45,000 bases of DNA from Prorocentrum cordatum (taxonomy: Eukaryota > Sar > Dinophyceae > Prorocentrales > Prorocentraceae). Positions 1-10,425 of the stretch are shown here, one piece after another; positions within the stretch are counted from its first letter, which is position 1; each line of letters opens with the position of its first letter. The notes under the pieces are model-generated. The model did no database searches. It was not told the origin of the DNA and saw only the letters and a program-made list of their open reading frames with translations. Position numbers and translations under genes: made by a program. Where the stretch lies: assembly GCA_963575745.1 (NCBI GenBank), contig CAUYUJ010015759.1, positions 209,303 through 254,302 on the forward strand. Reading direction: 5' to 3'.

Positions 1-1
1 T

Positions 2-916
2 GTCCGCCGACTCCAGCACCTTCGGGAGTTTGTCCCCGAAGCTGGGCTTCATCGCCTGGGCCACATACTCGCTCTGCTTGCGCAGCTTCATCTCCTCGAT
101 CCTGTCCTGTTTGCCCTTGAGGGCCGCCTTGAACTCGGGATCAATCGCCGCGAGCTCTTCACGCAGCCGTTGCATGCGTTCGCCTCGGCGTCCAGGTGAG
201 CGAAACCGAGCCCTTGGATATCCATATCCACGGCTGTCTCTGCCCGAACCTCGGCGTCGATCCTCATGGAGATTACGGTGGTCGAAGCCATCCCTGTTGT
301 AGAAATCCCGTCGATCGCGATAGCCATGTAGATCACGGACACCCCGACAATCACGAAAGTCCCGTACCTCTCTGTGCACCAGGTAGTCACGGCCCTCTCC
401 TCGATCGTCACGGTCACACCGTTCAGGACTGTATTTGCGGTCGCGGTCACGGTCACGACCTCGGTCACGATCACGGTCATCGCTGCGGTCACGTGGGCGA
501 GGATCAGGAGCTCGATAGTTGAAGGCAAAGCCCGACGCCTTTCCCCCATTGTCTCGGCCACTGTTCGCCCGCGCCCGGGGTTGGCGTTGGCCACCTCTGC
601 CCATCTCGCGGTAGGGGAGGACGAACTTGGACCAGCGCCTCACGATCGCTCGAGCCTTCTGGATGGCCGCGGACCATGCGCGAAGTGCTGCCACTAGGAC
701 CGACGCTGGGTATCCCAGGACAAACATCTCCAGCATAAACTCCAGGACCCAAGACAACGTGACCTGAATCGGTCGTGCGAGGTATTGAGCTCGAGCTAGG
801 CGGCTGTCACTAGGGAAACCGCCATGTTGAAACCTCGCGGTGGTCGCCCTGGCCACGGAAGTAGGTTGGTTTTCGGTCGAACGCCCGCGCAACCTCCCAA
901 GAGCCACGCCCGATTC
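2..916 (-). CDS. RT C-terminal domain with Arg/Asp-rich tail (partial, runs off left edge)
   Basis: This minus-strand frame is open for 305 codons, from a TGA at 917-919 to the window edge. The first part (about 812-605) reads as a helical region ending in LGYPASVL and a KARAIVRRW stretch. Positionally this is the C-terminal extension of the RT encoded just upstream, entered by a frameshift near 815. From the ATG at 604 the frame turns into an Arg/Asp-dipeptide tail (DRDRDRGRDRDRDRK around 495-430, then RD/RG/YRD repeats to about 190). From the ATG at 175 it continues into a charged helical segment (MQRLREELAAIDPEF...) rich in Lys/Glu. RD/RS-like tails are known from splicing factors and RNA-binding proteins, so RNA binding is an inference. 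The GTCACG-like repetition visible on the plus strand at 370-500 is just the codon pattern of this tail. The full protein end lies outside the window. Confidence 0.6.
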
Positions 917-3372
917 TCATTTCGTGGTAGAATAGATATCTTGTCCTCCATCGGCCAAAGATCCAGGTCCAACCACGTGCAGGGGGCCAGGGGGTCTTCA
1001 AGGTTGGAGGCGGGAGGGAGCTTGACCTGGCATACCTGGGACAGGTAGAGGTAGGCACACCGCCTGCAGTGCACCTTGTTAATACCTAGTATGTCATCAA
1101 CATAACGACGTTGTCTAATCCCCACTTTTCCTGGTCTCGGTGATATCTGAAAACCCACATCGCGAAACCGTTCGGGATCTTTGCGCGCTCGAAGTTCAAA
1201 CCATGCTAATGACACGGACAACGCCACCCCTGAGAGTACACCAATCGGTAAACCTCTCAACTCATAGCCATGCCCACCAATCGCAACCAACGATAACCAA
1301 TAATAGGCTAGCATAGTGGATGCTGTATCGGTGCTCGATACGTTATAGTAATTAGGTGGAGCCCCTGATTTGAAGGTTTGTTGTTTCATTTTCCTTGCCG
1401 CGTTTGGCAAGCGCAGCATTCGTTCCTAGTCGTTTTGATACTTCTTTTGATACTCACTCCAAGCTTTTCCCATCAACGTGGAACTACATTGCTCATGCGC
1501 CTGATCTGCATCTGCTACCACGATATATATGAATGATAACGGTTCCGAGCATCGTACACGCATATCATCAGGCGGGGGTTCTAAATCACGCGCAGCACGC
1601 CCAATCTCTTTCGAGGCATCTTTCATGTCAAACACCTCACACGATACGTCACTTGCACGTGAAAGATGGCGGGCGGCACGGCCAATGATCCTGCGCCCCG
1701 CCGTGCCCGGTGCATTTGCTGAGTTCACAATTCGACGCATGCAACTATGACCAGGCTTCCCGCAGCAACGGGCGCCACCGAGAAGGAAGCACTTGCTCTT
1801 GGCCGTGGGGAAGACGTAGGGAGGATCTGTTTTTTTAGATAGGCGAGGGGGCATCGTCTGGGATCGGAGCCAACTGGGGGGCCCATGTCGAGCCCTCGTC
1901 CATAACCACAGTGCTGCATCATAACGGGAAAGATCAAGTCGCATCTGCCAATCCTCATCTAACTCTGCAGTTTGGTGTAGCCATCGAACGATGTCCACAC
2001 CATCCCCCCTCCATATTTTGTCACACTGTTTGTCGTCTGATATAAATATACTGTTGCTTGTTTGCTCCAATGTTTCTTTGAAGTATTGTTCCATCTGCTG
2101 CCACTGCTGAGGGGTTTGAGGGTGGGCTGCTGCGAGGTCATGTGGCAGGGGCTGCCTAAACTTCTGCTTCAAGTAATCCAACCCTCGTTGGATCGCAGGC
2201 TGAGCAAGTCGGGCGGATTGGGCCCGTTCCAGCAGTCCCGACCTCGCACTTCGAAAGGATACTGCTGGGACATGCCACACAGGAAACCTCCACGGGCCTG
2301 GGAGCTGCTTCACGCCAAGTGGTCCTGAAACAAAATGTGACGCTGTAGCTGAAGCTGGTAAACAGTCAGCCTGATACTCTGCGCAAAAACGACTGGCTGA
2401 CGCACGATCCTTCCACACTCTGCGGGCTCGAAAAGAAACGCGAGGGGACTGGCTGCACCGCGCGCGGGCGGTCTCGAAACGCATATTGCGGCACATAGCG
2501 TGAACGGAGCTGTGGACCAAGTGCTGCAGTTGCCTCGCTTGAAACTCAAAGGGTAGCTTCAAGACGGGTCTTCGCGCTGCTGGCAGGCCCAGACATTTGA
2601 GGTGCTGGTCAAAGTGGAATATGGCCATACGTACCCGAGTGAAATTGCACAGGAAGCCGGGGGCCAACTCGGCCGCCTGGAACAGGGTCGCACCCAACTC
2701 CATTCTGGCAATATACATGCATACTGGAAGCGGTCGCCACTTTGCGGCAAGTGGAGCAAGACAAAGTCCTAGTCGCCCTGGTGCAAGAATCCAAACGGGG
2801 CCTCCTTCTCCCTTGTGGTGGTATCTCTCTGGGATTTGCAGGGTGTAGAGGCCGCTGCGTGGGAAAGGCTCTGAGAGGGCTCCTGGGTACTTGGCAAGGG
2901 TTCCCACGCCATCATTCGATAGCGTTTCCATCAGCGCTGGCGTCGCCGTCGCCCATACAGGAGGTGGACATGGACGAGGAGGGGGGCGTCGCCAAGAGCG
3001 AGGTCGTCGTCGCTGTCGAAGATTGGCACCCATCTCCCCCATGGAGAGGCCACTGCCCTTCTGAAGGGTTGACTGGAAAAATTCAGCGGCCTGACGGCGG
3101 GCTGCATCTTGAAACAGAGGAAACGGCATCATGAATCGTAGCTGCTCCAACTCCTCACCCGAGGTTGGCCCCGATCTGAGCTGGATGTTGAGTCCGACAT
3201 TGGGCCGTACCTCTGCCTGACCGACAGACTCGTCAGCCACATGTTGATCGCCACTTGGTGACGTAGAGCATATTCTTGCTGAAATCGTCTCCATTGCTCC
3301 TCTAGTGTCCACAGCATGGGGCCCATGGTCGAATAAAGGGTAGTCGATACTTGAGTCACTGCCGCGAGCCAT
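796..3372 (-). pseudogene. Reverse transcriptase of an unclassified retroelement, one internal stop
   Basis: I chose the ATG at 3372; an in-frame GTG lies at 3390. About 650 codons precede a TAG at 1426-1428, and the same frame then continues to 796. RT motif A is VVADADQAHE (about 1530-1500). Motif B is LRGLPIGVLSGVALS (about 1265-1215). Motif C is RRYVDD (about 1115-1090). Just before motif A lies a conserved-looking CFLLGGARCCGKPGHSC block (about 1795-1740) that resembles a Cys/His module. The GLPIG-type motif B differs from the GxxQG of common LINEs; I know similar RTs from dinoflagellates, possibly Penelope-like, but cannot name the family. The N-terminal 400 residues are Arg/Pro-rich and unrecognised. 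The stop falls between catalytic motifs A and B, so the copy is probably inactive unless the stop is read through. After VSLVTAA the protein continues in another frame (see 2-916). Confidence 0.7.
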
Positions 3373-3398
3373 TTCTCCTTCCTCACGCACACAAATGA

Positions 3399-3791
3399 CT
3401 GGATAATCAGGAACAGCGAAGGTTGATCACACACACACAGCAGCGTCACTGGCATAATATTCGGAACGTACGTCGGTGGAGAGGTCGAGAAAAGGAGATC
3501 GTCTGCCTGCTGTACACAGGGGAATATATGAACGTCCGTCGCTGCGAACTGGACGTGAGCTGTGATGCCCCGTAGCCCGAGGGATGGCTTGAATCGCAAT
3601 CCGGGAGGGTCCCCTTCCTGCGTGCAATCTGAGAGAGAGAGAGAGTGTTCCCTTTCTGCGTACACCAGTCCCCTCTGAGAGCCTGCTGCCCAGCAGGCTG
3701 ACACCGCGCCTTACCGCTGTGAGCGCGTCGTGGGCGTTAGGCACCCTCAATGAGGGTCTGGTCCGAAACGTTATGGACGGGTGGGAAAGAG

Positions 3792-3793
<2 letters not shown>
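3399..3793. other. Spacer between two retroelements
   Basis: I see no convincing gene here. Short (GA) and (CA) runs appear (for example at 3630-3648), and both strands are broken by stops. It may hold the 5' untranslated part of the RT element to its left. Confidence 0.4.
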
Positions 3794-3889
<96 letters not shown>

Positions 3890-3892
3890 AGG

Positions 3893-3938
<46 letters not shown>

Positions 3939-3990
3939 AAAAAAAGAGAGGAGGAGGATGAGGAGGAGAGGAGGAGGAGGAGGAGGAGGC
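3794..3990. repeat. (GA)n - A43 - (GA)n - (GGA)n compound microsatellite
   Basis: GA dinucleotides run from 3794 to 3843. A pure run of 43 A follows (3844-3886), then more GA to about 3938 and GGA triplets at about 3945-3990. It lies at the 3' side of the minus-strand LINE. The A run is on the plus strand, so it is not that element's poly(A) tail. Confidence 0.95.
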
Positions 3991-4265
3991 TCTGGAGACT
4001 CTGGATGACGACGAGGTGTGCCGAGAACGATGCACCAAGCCACACAAAGAGACTCAAACACGCCGAACGCAGCGATCGACGCTCGCGAAGATTGGAACGG
4101 GCCGAGTGAACCCACAACCAACCTTCTCTCCAGAGGGCCCTTTCCCTTGGATGAGGTACCTCCTCTTGAAGTGCCTCGGAGAACCCAAGGGCGGCCGACC
4201 GAGACGCGGTTTTGAAATCAAAAAAGCCCTCGAGACGCACCTCGAAGCACATTCTGAACACCAGA

Positions 4266-6449
4266 TCATTGGGCTTGTGCGCCAAAGTTTGTGGGGCGGG
4301 CGCGCTTCTCTGACCCCTTCGGGTCACCGCCACAGGGGGGGCCCGCAAGGTCACACCGCCGAGCACGACTATCTCCGCACCTACCGCACACCCATCGCCC
4401 CCTAAACCTATGAATTACGTGTCCTCCATCTCCAGAGAGGACTAGGAAAGAACTGCGCTCTGCTCTGCTGCTCTCAATCACCTGCGCATCACTCCACCCT
4501 CCTTTCTGACACAGGCGCAAAATGCGCAACACACATCTCAAGGTGAGCGGGACAGCGGCCTCCCGCAACTTCCTGACCTTCTCCCTGGGCTTCCCGCGTG
4601 GGTGCACGTCTGCCCCCATTCTCGCATAGTAGTCGGCGCTCCTGTTCCCATACCAGTACGTCATATTGATTCCTTGATCAATGGCTTTACTCCTCGACAT
4701 GTGCGAAGGAATCCACTCGAGCTCAATTTCTTCAACTCCGATGTCTTGTGCAATCCGCCACAATCTCTTCCACAGCTCCATATGCTGATGTCCAGTTTGG
4801 CACCCATATGGGAACCCCAGCATCCACCCAATCTTGAGATCTTTGTAGTCGGTGACAATCGTAATGCGACCTGCCGACTTGTGCTGCAAAGCCTGTGTCG
4901 CCGCCCAGATCTCACCAGCTCCTGATGTCTGCCACGGATACGGCACTGGCCCCGAAGCCGCCGCCACAGTTTCACCAGCCTCATCAATCATGACAAGGGA
5001 CCATCCAGCTCGTGCTCGAACTTCACAGTGTGGAAAAATACAGCTGCCATCCGTGCACACAACACCACTGAGGAGCCCACTAACAGTGCACTTGTGCCAG
5101 TTGATAATGTGCTCGCTGGTCGGCATCGGCGAATTGAACGCGGGGTCCTCCATCAAGCCTCTTGTCGTCATCATTGTGTGAGGATGCCGCTGCCCATGTT
5201 CTTGACGCCCCCAGCGTAGCAATGCACGTTCTTCACCTGTCCAACTGAGTCGCTCCAGAAAATGCCAGTCACACCGAAAGATACGATGAGTATCCGTACC
5301 ATTCTCCACACTGCACTTTGCACACAAGGGGCTATGCACTGCTCGAACTTGGTGCAAACGATCCTGACAGAAGAACCCTCCAGCCAACCAAGTACGTGAT
5401 AGCCCAGCACCTTTGTAATCCTGCTGTGCCCTGAGCTGGGTGATTAAACGCTTGGCAGGTTCAAGCAGAGGCGGGCCAGTGAGCCCTTCCATACTTCTGG
5501 AAAGTGGTACCTCACGTAGCAGGCGTCTTTGTGTACTCTGATTGGCTATCTTTTTGAGCGTCGCAGGGCCAATGTCGTGTAAATCTAACTTCATCCCTCG
5601 CTCGGTATGCCAACAGTCCCACGCCAGAGCCTTCCATCCAAGCCTCTTGAGGGTGAGCACCACTGCACCAGCTGGCCCTCGTACGCTCCTCCAGGTACGA
5701 CAGTTGTTCTGCGCCTGCATAAAGGCCAAGGCCATCGCTCGTTGCTTTACCCACTGTCCGTGCAATGCTCTGAGCCAATACACCACAGGATACTCATCCG
5801 CCGCAAAGGTAGGATCAGCTCGGGGGCAATGCGAAAGTTGAAACTCCATGGTTCTGCACCCACCACGTTCTGGACCAAACAAGGCATGACCAGCTATGCC
5901 CCTAACTTGTTTCAATTGTGTATCTGACATGCCTTTCACCTTGACCGTGTAGGTAACTGAAGCCCAGCATCCTCCTCTGAAAAGGCGTCCCATCTGCCGT
6001 CCACCCATGGCCAAACTTCTGTAACGAGAAATTCTGTTTGCTGTGGCGAGCACCCGAGCATGCTGTACTTCTCCTCCTGATCCTTGTCGTAGGGTCCGAT
6101 CATGACCGAGCTGGCGTACTTTGCGGTGCCTCCGAAATTTATGCTGCTTCAGCGCCGCCTCGATCTGCTGCTCTAACTCCGTGCTAGTCGCTATTGCGTG
6201 CCCTTTGCTCGGGCTGAGTTCAAGCCCCAGCTTCACCAACTCCTTACACAGCATACGGGCGGCTGGTATGATGATCTTGAGAACTTGTTCGTGAGCGCCC
6301 GTAGCTTGCAAGCTCCCATCATCCACCACTTGCGTTAGACTGAGTGACGGCCACAACTTGTATACCTGTTCGTGAGCACCTAGAGTGAAAAACATCATCA
6401 TCGTAGTCGCGAACCCACATCCCGCTATGACTCCGTGATTTGTTACCAT
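4266..6449 (-). pseudogene. LINE ORF2, 3' part: RT palm/thumb and RNase H
   Basis: This continues ORF2 in another frame after a break near 6433-6450. It opens with RT motif B (GVIAGCGFATT), followed by motif C as VVDDGS, with the catalytic Asp pair kept (about 6340-6325). About 450 residues of RT thumb and connection follow, including a Cys motif (HSPLCAKC, about 5335-5310). RNase H occupies about 5055-4600: CTDGS supplies the first Asp, SGAGEIWAATQAL the Glu, IVTDYKDLKIG the second Asp and NRSADYYARMGAD the last. The C terminus carries WVCGRCGDSRARRC, which could be a small zinc ribbon. RNase H would remove the RNA template after first-strand synthesis. All four RNase H acidic residues appear present, so this part looks functional apart from the frame break. 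Confidence 0.85.
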
Positions 6450-9153
6450 ACTTGATCATACGCCCACCAGCGTACGACTTGAGTAGCAGCGCCAATCTTG
6501 ACCTCTTGAAACCATGTCGGCAGCCAACGTCCCATAGGGTCGCATGGGGAATATGTCCAAAAGCTTTCTTGAGATCAAGCATGACAGTTGCTGTGTGCCT
6601 TTTGAGAGCTAGCCCAGCTTCAGCCAGAAGTGGTTGCGACCATACCGCCTGCTCGGAACTACGCCCTGCAACAGCATAGTGGTAGTCCTTGACATCCTTA
6701 GCGAGCCATTCTTGCTGGTCGGCGTTGTGGCACGTGTTGTATACGCGCAGAAGGTCAGGTAGCAGCCCAATGAGCCTATGTCCGCCCTCAGGTTTTGGTA
6801 GTCGTGGGATGATGGTGTAGGTGAGCTGCGGTGGCAACTCCCCTATGGTCTCGGCCTTGTGCATGAGCTGTGCGAAGGCTGTGAGCGCGCTGTCTGAAAG
6901 CAGGGCGACATTCCTCGGGCCTAGGTTGTCAATGCCTGACGCCGTGTTCGCCTTAAATGAAGTGGCCACTTTCCTGATGATCGCAGTATCTAACATCTTA
7001 ACCTCCTCCTCATGTGCCTGTAATCGTAACCCCTCTCCAAAACTTCGCTCTCCCTGTTGATATCTCCAAACCTGCTTCCACTCTTCCATGTCTGACTGCA
7101 AGCGCAGGGCATGAGACCTCGCACCTTGCGTGGTATGTATGTCAGCCTGTGTCCAGATGGCGGGTAGCTTAGACCATCTGTGGGCCTGCTTGCCGCCGTT
7201 CTCAATCACATCCGCAATCAACTTGCGCCACTGCTTCACACGGTTATTGGCAAACTTTATCTCCAGAGTAGTAGCTTCCTTCGCCGCAGTCCAGCTCGCT
7301 TCTCGCAACCACTCATCATCCCAACTGAATTCGTTATCATACCTGTAACACCATATATCCCAAGCCTCGCCCATGTCCAGCCTCTTGCTCTTGAGGTTCT
7401 GTATGGTGTTGAACCTGTCTTGAATGAATTTGCAGTCTGTGGGCCAACTCCGCTTGCGTGCATGCATGAGATCAACCATGACCATTGAAGCACGCCTCCA
7501 CTGTCTGGACCTTGGATCTCCTGGCGGTGAGTGACCTGGCGCTTTGCGGACCACAGCCACCATCTTGAATTCGGGCTCAGTGAACTGTGCCCTACCCCTG
7601 CAAGCTCGTCCATGTCGATCCTCTAGTTGAAAACGCCGAACAAGTTCTTGGTCAGCCAAAGCATGCCATTGCGAGAAGCACCAATGTAGGTCTTCTCGAT
7701 CTTTGGCATATTCACATTCTCGCTGAACTTGCTGATATGATGGCGGCGGGGGTGCTGCACCTAGCGGGCATACCTTGAGTAACTTCTTTGGAACCTTGAG
7801 CTGTTGTACAAGCGCAGCACCTGGGCCCACACGAAGAGAGAGTCGGACACCCCAATGCGTGGCTATCGACAGCCCCTCAATCCTGGACACATCCATAATG
7901 AGCCCTTTGAAATGCTGGCGAACCACAAAGTAGTCAAGCACACGTCCTTCTCCACTTGCACATGTCCATTGCGTAGGAGCTGCTATCGTCGCTGGCACCT
8001 GCGTAAGAATGTTAAGGTCGGAGAGCTCTTGAGGAGTCATATTCCAGTCTCCACCTATGATGAACGGCCTGCCAAGCCTCTGTAGCTGCTCCATCACCAG
8101 CATGATGATCCGTTTGTTCTCATCTTCATAATCACGCACCTTGTGCCCTGAAATCAAATATATGGACGCAAGAACGAAACCACCTGGCAGCATACCATCA
8201 GCCCATCGCATAGCCCATCTCCACTGCGGTGCGCATACTCCCCCAAGATCGGGCGGCACCGCCGACGCAATATCTTGTCTGACTCCAACCGCAACTCCAG
8301 AGCTGGCGGCATGTCCTTCACCCTTGTGAGCAGGCGGCATGTGGCAATTCCAACCTTGATGCAATAGACGTAGCTGTGCGTCTCCTGTATTTCCTTTGAG
8401 AATCTTGTGCTCCTGAAGCAGAATGCCATCAATGTTGGGAAACATCTCCGTGATCTCTGTCGCTACAAAGGCCATCTTGACCGCTTCCTTCTGCGCCGCA
8501 GTGATATTCACCGTGACAAAACTCCAGTCTCTCTCATGTAGCAATTGCGTCGACCCTGCACCATCAACATCAAGCTCCCCTGTGCCATCTGACCGCTCTC
8601 GTAGCCGTTGTGCAGTGGTGCCTCCCCTGCACTCCCCAGCAGGAGCTGGCCTCCCGTCGAAGGCCCCACTGGGCGAAACTCCTCCTGCCTGGGCCTCGAC
8701 CACCTGCCCATCAGCAGCTAGACCAGGAAGTTCAGCTCCACCGCTGTCGCGTAATCGTCGTCCCTGGGTGGTAGGGCCTCCTCTGCACTCCCCTGCGAGG
8801 GCTGACCTCCCGTCGGAGGACCCGCAGGGCGGATCGCCTCTGAGCTGGGCCTCGACCACCTGCCCGTCGGCAGCCAGCTCAGAGGGTTCAGCCCTACCAC
8901 CAATACTAGAGACAACTCCAGTTCCCAAAGTCACTACCATGGGTACGTGCACCTGATCCGAATCGTGAACCATCCGTCCGTGTCCCACTGCGTCACCTTT
9001 ACGACCAAAACCATCGTGTACGCCCAGAAGACCTTGCTCCAAGCCCTCCAAAATCCGCTTCACACTGCTCCGTATAAGCCCAAGTAAGTTATCTTTTCGC
9101 CCCCAGCCAACTTGACCATGTCTCACAGCCTCACAACTGACCGTCTTGACCAT
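6319..9153 (-). pseudogene. LINE ORF2, 5' part: EEP endonuclease and RT fingers/palm A
   Basis: The ATG at 9153 overlaps the last 23 nt of ORF1 in another frame, a usual LINE arrangement, so I chose it. Residues 1-210 are low-complexity and contain a 52-residue duplication. The EEP (AP-endonuclease-like) domain lies at about residues 212-440: FVTVNIT at its start, LLQEHKI (catalytic Glu), LASIYLISGH, FIIGGDWNMTP (Asp/Asn), VLDYFVV, and ATHWGVRL in place of the usual SDH. It nicks the target DNA. RT follows from about residue 700, with TASGIDNLGPRNV, IIPRLPKPEGGHRLIGLL, and motif A as VMLDLKKAFGHI. The frame then runs into out-of-phase sequence and stops at 6319; motif B and the rest lie in the neighbouring frame. 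The frame break disables the RT unless it is translationally corrected. Confidence 0.85.
8597..8908 (-). repeat. 156-bp in-frame tandem duplication in ORF2 N-terminal region
   Basis: Two copies of a 156-bp unit (52 codons) lie head to tail; for example CCTCYCCTGCACTC occurs at 8621 and again at 8777. At protein level LAADGQVVEAQ and AGECRGG each occur twice at a 52-residue spacing. The unit is an exact codon multiple, so the frame is kept. Confidence 0.9.
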
Positions 9154-10255
9154 GTTCTGCAGCTGGGGGCTGGGTTTTGCGCCGCTTTGCCACAGCGGCA
9201 ATGTTGACTGCGACCATTGCCTCGAGCATGCGGCTTCTTGCTGCCTTGATTCTTCTACTCTCCTCATCTGAGTCGACCCCATCCAACTTGAGTCCTGCAT
9301 GCTCGAAGACTTCTTCGTAGTCAGCTTCGTCAGGTACAGGGATGTCTGCAGCCATATCAACATCATCATCAACGTGCACAGGCTGATGGGGAACTTTCTC
9401 TTGATGCTGCTGCTGCTGCTGCTGCTCTCTCTCGGCCAGCTGCTTCTCGAGCAGCTCAAGCGCTTGCTGCAGAGCTTTGAGAGGCCCAGCGAGCTCGTCA
9501 GGCATCTCAGGCTTGCCCAACCGCTTCTGAAGACTGGCCACCTGTCCACAGAGGGCAATAGCGGGATGCGCGGCCTGGGCGTGACCTCCATCAGCGGCTT
9601 CTCGCATGAAGGCTGCAGCCTGCGCATCTTTGATCTTCTGCCTCCTGTTCTCGTGGTTGCGCACGATCTCTTGTTCGGCATCTCTGGCTTCCAATGCCGC
9701 TTCGAGCTCTGCCTCACGTTCTCGCAGTCGTTCTTTGGCCTTGTCCAACTTCTGAGTGACACTCTGCATGCGCTGCCCGAGCTGGAACGAAGACATGTTA
9801 TCGTAGTCGGGCGCCTGGTACACCTCGTCCTCCTTTGGTTCGGCCTGCTGCACAGCTTTGTCCCAGACGTCAACAAGCTGCTTGCAGTCGTCAGGCCAGC
9901 TCGAGCGGTCATCGCCATGCGCCTTGGCCATGCTCGCCAGCATGGTCCTCGCTGTGGCAGGATCCGTCTCGATGATCTTGGCGTCGCCTCCAGGGGCTGC
10001 AGTGGTGCGAGCCTGAGCATCCGCCTCCGCTTTCTGCTCGCCGCGCCCAAAGCGGGGCGGGCCAGCAGCCCAACGATTCGGCCTCTCTGGCTTTGCTCCT
10101 CCATAGCCATATCCCGACCTCCAAGGCCAACTCTGCTGCTGAGCCCTGCGCGGGGCGGCCTGGCCACAGCGGTAGCAGTGCGTCCTGAACCCGTAGTTCT
10201 CGAACGCACCACCACGCTGCCGCGCACAGTTGTCGCAAGCCCACGCCTTGCCCAT
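9131..10255 (-). CDS. LINE ORF1: RanBP2-type zinc finger and coiled-coil protein
   Basis: 374 residues from the ATG at 10255 (MGKAWACDNC); the frame is open further upstream but only with non-ATG starts. Residues 5-37 fit a RanBP2-type zinc finger: ACDNC then THCYRCG, a C-x2-C-x17-18-C-x2-C pattern. Such fingers bind single-stranded RNA or ubiquitin; RNA binding would suit an ORF1. A Gly/Arg/Pro linker follows, then charged helices at about 165-235 (KERLREREAELEAALEARD) and a Leu/Gln coiled coil at about 255-300 with a Q7 tract. An acidic segment (DDDVDMAADIPVPDEADYEEVF) and a basic KRRK patch lie near the end, the latter a possible nuclear signal. ORF2 begins inside its last codons, 23 nt before its end. 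No stop or frameshift is visible. A DNA/RNA chaperone role is inferred from position. Confidence 0.8.
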   Translation of the reverse strand: MGKAWACDNCARQRGGAFENYGFRTHCYRCGQAAPRRAQQQSWPWRSGYGYGGAKPERPNRWAAGPPRFGRGEQKAEADAQARTTAAPGGDAKIIETDPATARTMLASMAKAHGDDRSSWPDDCKQLVDVWDKAVQQAEPKEDEVYQAPDYDNMSSFQLGQRMQSVTQKLDKAKERLREREAELEAALEARDAEQEIVRNHENRRQKIKDAQAAAFMREAADGGHAQAAHPAIALCGQVASLQKRLGKPEMPDELAGPLKALQQALELLEKQLAEREQQQQQQHQEKVPHQPVHVDDDVDMAADIPVPDEADYEEVFEHAGLKLDGVDSDEESRRIKAARSRMLEAMVAVNIAAVAKRRKTQPPAAEHGQDGQL

Positions 10256-10370
10256 CCGCCGCGGGCACGCCCGCTGGCCTGAGGAGTTCGAGAGAGAAAG
10301 GCCCGCACGCGCGAGCCGTTCTGAAGTACGCGCGTGCAAGCACAGGGTCGCCACCTGTGCCAGAACGGCT

Positions 10371-10425
10371 GGAGGAGGAGGAGGAGGAGGAGGAGGAGGA
10401 GGAGGAGGAGGAGGAGGAGGAGGAG
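10371..10425. repeat. (GGA)18 microsatellite
   Basis: This is an almost pure GGA run just upstream of the LINE leader. Together with the GGA tract at 3945-3990 it brackets the LINE. Confidence 0.95.

Larger units (their letters stand above)
3991..10370 (-). mobile_element. LINE-type non-LTR retrotransposon (ORF1 + endonuclease/RT/RNase H)
   Basis: This is a nearly complete minus-strand LINE of about 6.4 kb. It has a 5' leader of about 115 nt, ORF1 (10255-9131), ORF2 in two frames (9153-4266) and about 275 nt of 3' sequence. GGA tracts lie at both ends (3945-3990 and 10371-10425), so the outer limits are taken as the tract edges. That is an inference, not a mapped target-site duplication. The order zinc finger/coiled coil, EEP endonuclease, RT, RNase H is standard for LINEs with an RNase H domain. 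One frameshift at the RT core (about 6433-6450) is the only break I found in ORF2, so this is the least decayed element in the window. Confidence 0.8.

Noticed and set aside
3844-3886. A43 as a retroelement poly(A) tail
   Set aside because: It is on the opposite strand to the adjacent LINE and embedded in GA repeats; no plus-strand element ends there.
9299-10282. 327-residue plus-strand open frame with hydrophobic stretches
   Set aside because: It is antisense to LINE ORF1, which has a clear zinc finger and coiled coil; the Leu-rich runs are the reverse of CAG-coded Gln.
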